Part shown: piece by piece, positions 54,994 through 57,193 of the stretch | Layout of the letters: each line of letters starts with the position of its first letter | How positions within the stretch are numbered: position 1 is the stretch's first letter | Assembly: GCA_050292235.1 (NCBI GenBank) | Contig: JBNKLG010000007.1 | Location: forward strand, 1 to 57,193 | Source: JBNKLG01 sp050292235 | Lineage (GTDB): Bacteria > Pseudomonadota > Gammaproteobacteria > Chromatiales > Chromatiaceae | Direction: 5' to 3' | DNA: 57,193 nucleotides | The notes under the pieces: generated by a model | The model's database searches: none | Told to the model about the DNA's origin: nothing | Seen by the model: the letters and a program-made list of their open reading frames with translations, nothing else | Translations under genes and position numbers: made by a program

Positions 54994-56388
54994 GTGGGGC
55001 TACCGCCCCTCAGCGGAGAATGCCTGCAACAGTTGCGTGAGGCAGCAGGCGAAGAAAATCTGTTTTCAGAGCGAGCCCATTGCTGGCCCTATGGCGGTGA
55101 TAACAGCAAACGCCATGCCTGCCCTCAGGCCGTGGCCTTTGCTGTATCCCACGATCAGGTTCAGGCTCTGGTACGGGCATGCAAAAATTTTCAACTCCCC
55201 CTCATCGCTCGTGGCCGAGGCACTGGCACCACCGGTGCCACGGTGCCAGACCAGGGTGGCTTGGTGCTCAGTTTCGAACGCATGAACCAAATTCTGGAAA
55301 TCGATGCCAACAATCGCACGGCCCGTGTCGAACCCGGCGTCATCAACGCCGATTTGCAGCAAGCGCTGGCGAAACAGGGCTTTTTCTGGCCCCCAGACCC
55401 CAGCAGTGCGGCCTATTGCTCCATCGGCGGCAACCTGGCTTACAACTCAGCGGGCCCCCTCGCCGTCAAATACGGCACACCACGGGAGAACACCTTAGGC
55501 CTATGCGCCATCACCGGTAAAGGCGAAACCCTGATCACCGGAACACGTACAACCAAGGGCGTAGTCGGCTACGATCTGACCCGCCTGCTGATTGGTTCAG
55601 AAGGTACCCTGGCCATCATCACCGAAGCCACACTCAAATTGACACCCATTGCCAAAGCCAAACGCACCCTCCAGGCCCTTTACCGGGACACCACCTCAGC
55701 CACCACCGCCGTGTCACGCCTCATGGCCCAGCCCAACACGCCTTGCGCACTGGAATTCATGGACCGCTCTGCACTGGACCTGGTTCGCAATGCCATAGAG
55801 ACAGAGCTACCCAGCGAAACCGGCGCCCTTCTCATGATTGAAATAGATGGCATGGCCTCATGTCTGGACGAAACCCTAATCGGTATTCAGCAGGCCGCCA
55901 CCAACGAGGGACTGCTGGCCCTGGAAGTTGCCAAAGATGGCGCTGCCAGCCAGGCACTATGGGCGACGCGCAAGGCCCTCTCTCCCACCCTGCGCAGCAT
56001 TGCCCCCAATAAAATCAACGAAGACGTCGTGGTACCTGTCAGCGCCATTCCACAACTGACTTCTGGCCTGGAGTCTTTGTCAGAGCTGCACCAAACCCAT
56101 ATTGTTAATTTTGGCCATGCCGGCAATGGCAACCTACATGTCAATCTGCTGTTTGACGCCAGCGATAAAGCCGCTGCCCAACGGGCCCAACACTGTCTGG
56201 ATGCTGTATTCGACCTGACACTAAAGCTTGGAGGCACGCTGTCTGGAGAACATGGAGTGGGACTGGCCAAAAGGGATTATGTAGATCGGGAGATTGCCCC
56301 ATCCACACTGATGCTGATGCGCCAGCTCAAACAGCTGTTCGACCCCACAGGCATTCTCAATCCCGGCAAAGGACTACCTCCCGCCTGA
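54994..56388 (+). CDS. FAD-linked oxidase, GlcD/D-lactate dehydrogenase family
   Basis: 464 residues from GTG 54994, one base after the dolP stop; earlier ATG 54901 would overlap dolP. The PCMH FAD-binding domain has R-G-R-G-T-G-T-T-G (about 73-81) and P-D-P-S-S-A near 150. The C-terminal cap has F-G-H-A-G-N-G-N-L-H (metal/substrate His) and S-G-E-H-G-V-G. It oxidises a 2-hydroxy acid such as glycolate, D-lactate or D-2-hydroxyglutarate; no GlcE/GlcF partner follows, which favours a single-subunit D-lactate-type dehydrogenase. Substrate unresolved. Confidence 0.85.
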   Translation: MGLPPLSGECLQQLREAAGEENLFSERAHCWPYGGDNSKRHACPQAVAFAVSHDQVQALVRACKNFQLPLIARGRGTGTTGATVPDQGGLVLSFERMNQILEIDANNRTARVEPGVINADLQQALAKQGFFWPPDPSSAAYCSIGGNLAYNSAGPLAVKYGTPRENTLGLCAITGKGETLITGTRTTKGVVGYDLTRLLIGSEGTLAIITEATLKLTPIAKAKRTLQALYRDTTSATTAVSRLMAQPNTPCALEFMDRSALDLVRNAIETELPSETGALLMIEIDGMASCLDETLIGIQQAATNEGLLALEVAKDGAASQALWATRKALSPTLRSIAPNKINEDVVVPVSAIPQLTSGLESLSELHQTHIVNFGHAGNGNLHVNLLFDASDKAAAQRAQHCLDAVFDLTLKLGGTLSGEHGVGLAKRDYVDREIAPSTLMLMRQLKQLFDPTGILNPGKGLPPA

Positions 56389-56409
56389 CCTGTATCAAAG
56401 CGGATTACT

Positions 56410-57120
56410 TCAGCGATCTGAATAGGCAACCTTTGCCGCCATGTACCCAGCCACCAGGCTCTCTGCCGCCGTAGCCTCATAGGGCTTGAGCCCACCAACC
56501 ACGAGTCTCTTAAATCCCCGACCTAGAACGTGCCCACCGTCGCGCACCAGAAAATCAAGCTGTACTGTCCCCCGCTTTCCCTGAATTTCCAGATGCTGCT
56601 GGCCGGGCTCAAGTTCGGGTGTTGTCATCTCCAGAGAATCCAGCTGAATTGACATGTTCTCGTAGATGACCAGAGGCCGGTCAGGGTTGATCATGACGCC
56701 CTGCTTCTGCAATAGAGGCACCAGCACATTGGGGAAATTACTCCCGGAAAAGGAGACGTAACAGCGGGTAAAGGCTGCAATCAAATCCGCATCGCTGGTA
56801 GATTGACCCTGGCGATCTACCTCCAAGTAGGTCTTATCATCTCCGTTGGTAATCTGGAAACGCTGACCGGGCGATTGGGGAAACGCCAGCGGCACGCCAT
56901 CACCCACCATGCCTGAGAAGGTAAAACACATGCGCTCACTGAGCCCGTAGCGGAACAGCACCATAGCAAAGAGCAAATCACCCGGAACGCAGAAACGTTT
57001 GGCATCGACATCATGCAGCGGATTGAAATCCCCGGCCACCTCTTTGGCAAAACGACTGGCTTGACCAGAGGTAATACTGAGGCCTGTCTCACTTTCTTGA
57101 TAATAGGATTTCAACTGCAT
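56410..57120 (-). CDS. DUF3581 family protein (MaoC-like hot-dog)
   Basis: 236 residues from ATG 57120; the frame extends to 57186 without support. A-G-D-F-N-P-L-H-D (29-37) is very like the hydratase motif of MaoC/FabZ-like hot-dog enzymes, and D-V-D-A-K-R-F-C-V-P-G-D-L-L (37-50) is the DUF3581 hallmark I recall from Vibrio and Shewanella proteins. It may bind an acyl thioester or lipid; function is unknown. It converges with the FAD oxidase, 21 bp apart. The last 70 bp of the window contain only its upstream region. Confidence 0.78.
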   Translation of the reverse strand: MQLKSYYQESETGLSITSGQASRFAKEVAGDFNPLHDVDAKRFCVPGDLLFAMVLFRYGLSERMCFTFSGMVGDGVPLAFPQSPGQRFQITNGDDKTYLEVDRQGQSTSDADLIAAFTRCYVSFSGSNFPNVLVPLLQKQGVMINPDRPLVIYENMSIQLDSLEMTTPELEPGQQHLEIQGKRGTVQLDFLVRDGGHVLGRGFKRLVVGGLKPYEATAAESLVAGYMAAKVAYSDR

Positions 57121-57193
57121 CGACGAAACCACCAGCAAAAAAACCCGTGCAGTATAACGGGGATTACGTGAACAAGCTGCTGACATTTACAGC

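Noticed and set aside
1..57193. CRISPR arrays, tRNA genes, insertion sequences, phage attachment sites
   Set aside because: No repeat-spacer pattern, cloverleaf, transposase, integrase or terminal inverted repeats were seen on reading both strands, although a faint degraded element could be missed without alignment tools.

Overview
The window is chromosomal DNA of a Gram-negative gammaproteobacterium, most likely a Chromatiales- or Pseudomonas-type lineage. ZapD, DciA, an LpoA/YraN/DiaA/DolP block, LpxC, a complete dcw (division and cell wall) cluster and a MurE with the meso-diaminopimelate motif DNPR all point this way. The genus cannot be fixed from the sequence alone. No tRNA, rRNA, CRISPR array, transposase or integrase was found, and coding density is very high.

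Region 1 (1-18.9 kb) is the accessory part. A type IV major pilin gene (pilA, 2390-2809) has a well-matched sigma-54 promoter. It is preceded by a glycosyltransferase-like and a methyltransferase gene, and followed by a large multi-membrane-segment/TPR protein of GT-C appearance. Next come two translationally coupled minus-strand TPR enzymes, a sulfotransferase and a SPINDLY-type O-GlcNAc transferase. A plus-strand operon (8.7-15.2 kb) encodes a small unknown protein, a GT2 glycosyltransferase, a DUF354 protein, an AsnB-like amidotransferase, an alpha/alpha-barrel protein and a radical SAM/SPASM protein. A minus-strand operon (18.8-15.2 kb) encodes methyltransferase, GT4, methyltransferase and a flippase-like membrane protein. 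This looks like a glycan assembly and protein-modification island lying between pilA and pilBCD, which are usually neighbours. It is the best candidate here for an undescribed system: glycosylation and possibly sulfation of pili or another surface protein.

Region 2 (18.9-24.5 kb) is pilB-pilC-pilD-coaE-zapD-yacG, the usual pilus-assembly/housekeeping string.

Region 3 (24.4-32.3 kb) holds a small membrane-anchored unknown, a Nudix-ThiE fusion, argJ, secA, an M23 peptidase, dciA (opposite strand) and lpxC.

Region 4 (32.5-50.0 kb) is a full dcw cluster read on the minus strand: mraZ-rsmH-ftsL-ftsI-murE-murF-mraY-murD-ftsW-murG-murC-murB-ddl-ftsQ-ftsA-ftsZ. Nearly every junction overlaps. Upstream of mraZ lies a near-consensus sigma-70 promoter followed by four TGG repeats at exact 10-bp spacing, an MraZ operator. 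This places the mraZ start at a TTG codon.

Region 5 (50.2-57.2 kb) has the RNase P RNA gene, rsmI, then lpoA-yraN-diaA-dolP, a GlcD-type FAD oxidase and a DUF3581 protein. The order rsmI-lpoA-yraN-diaA-dolP matches that of related gammaproteobacteria.
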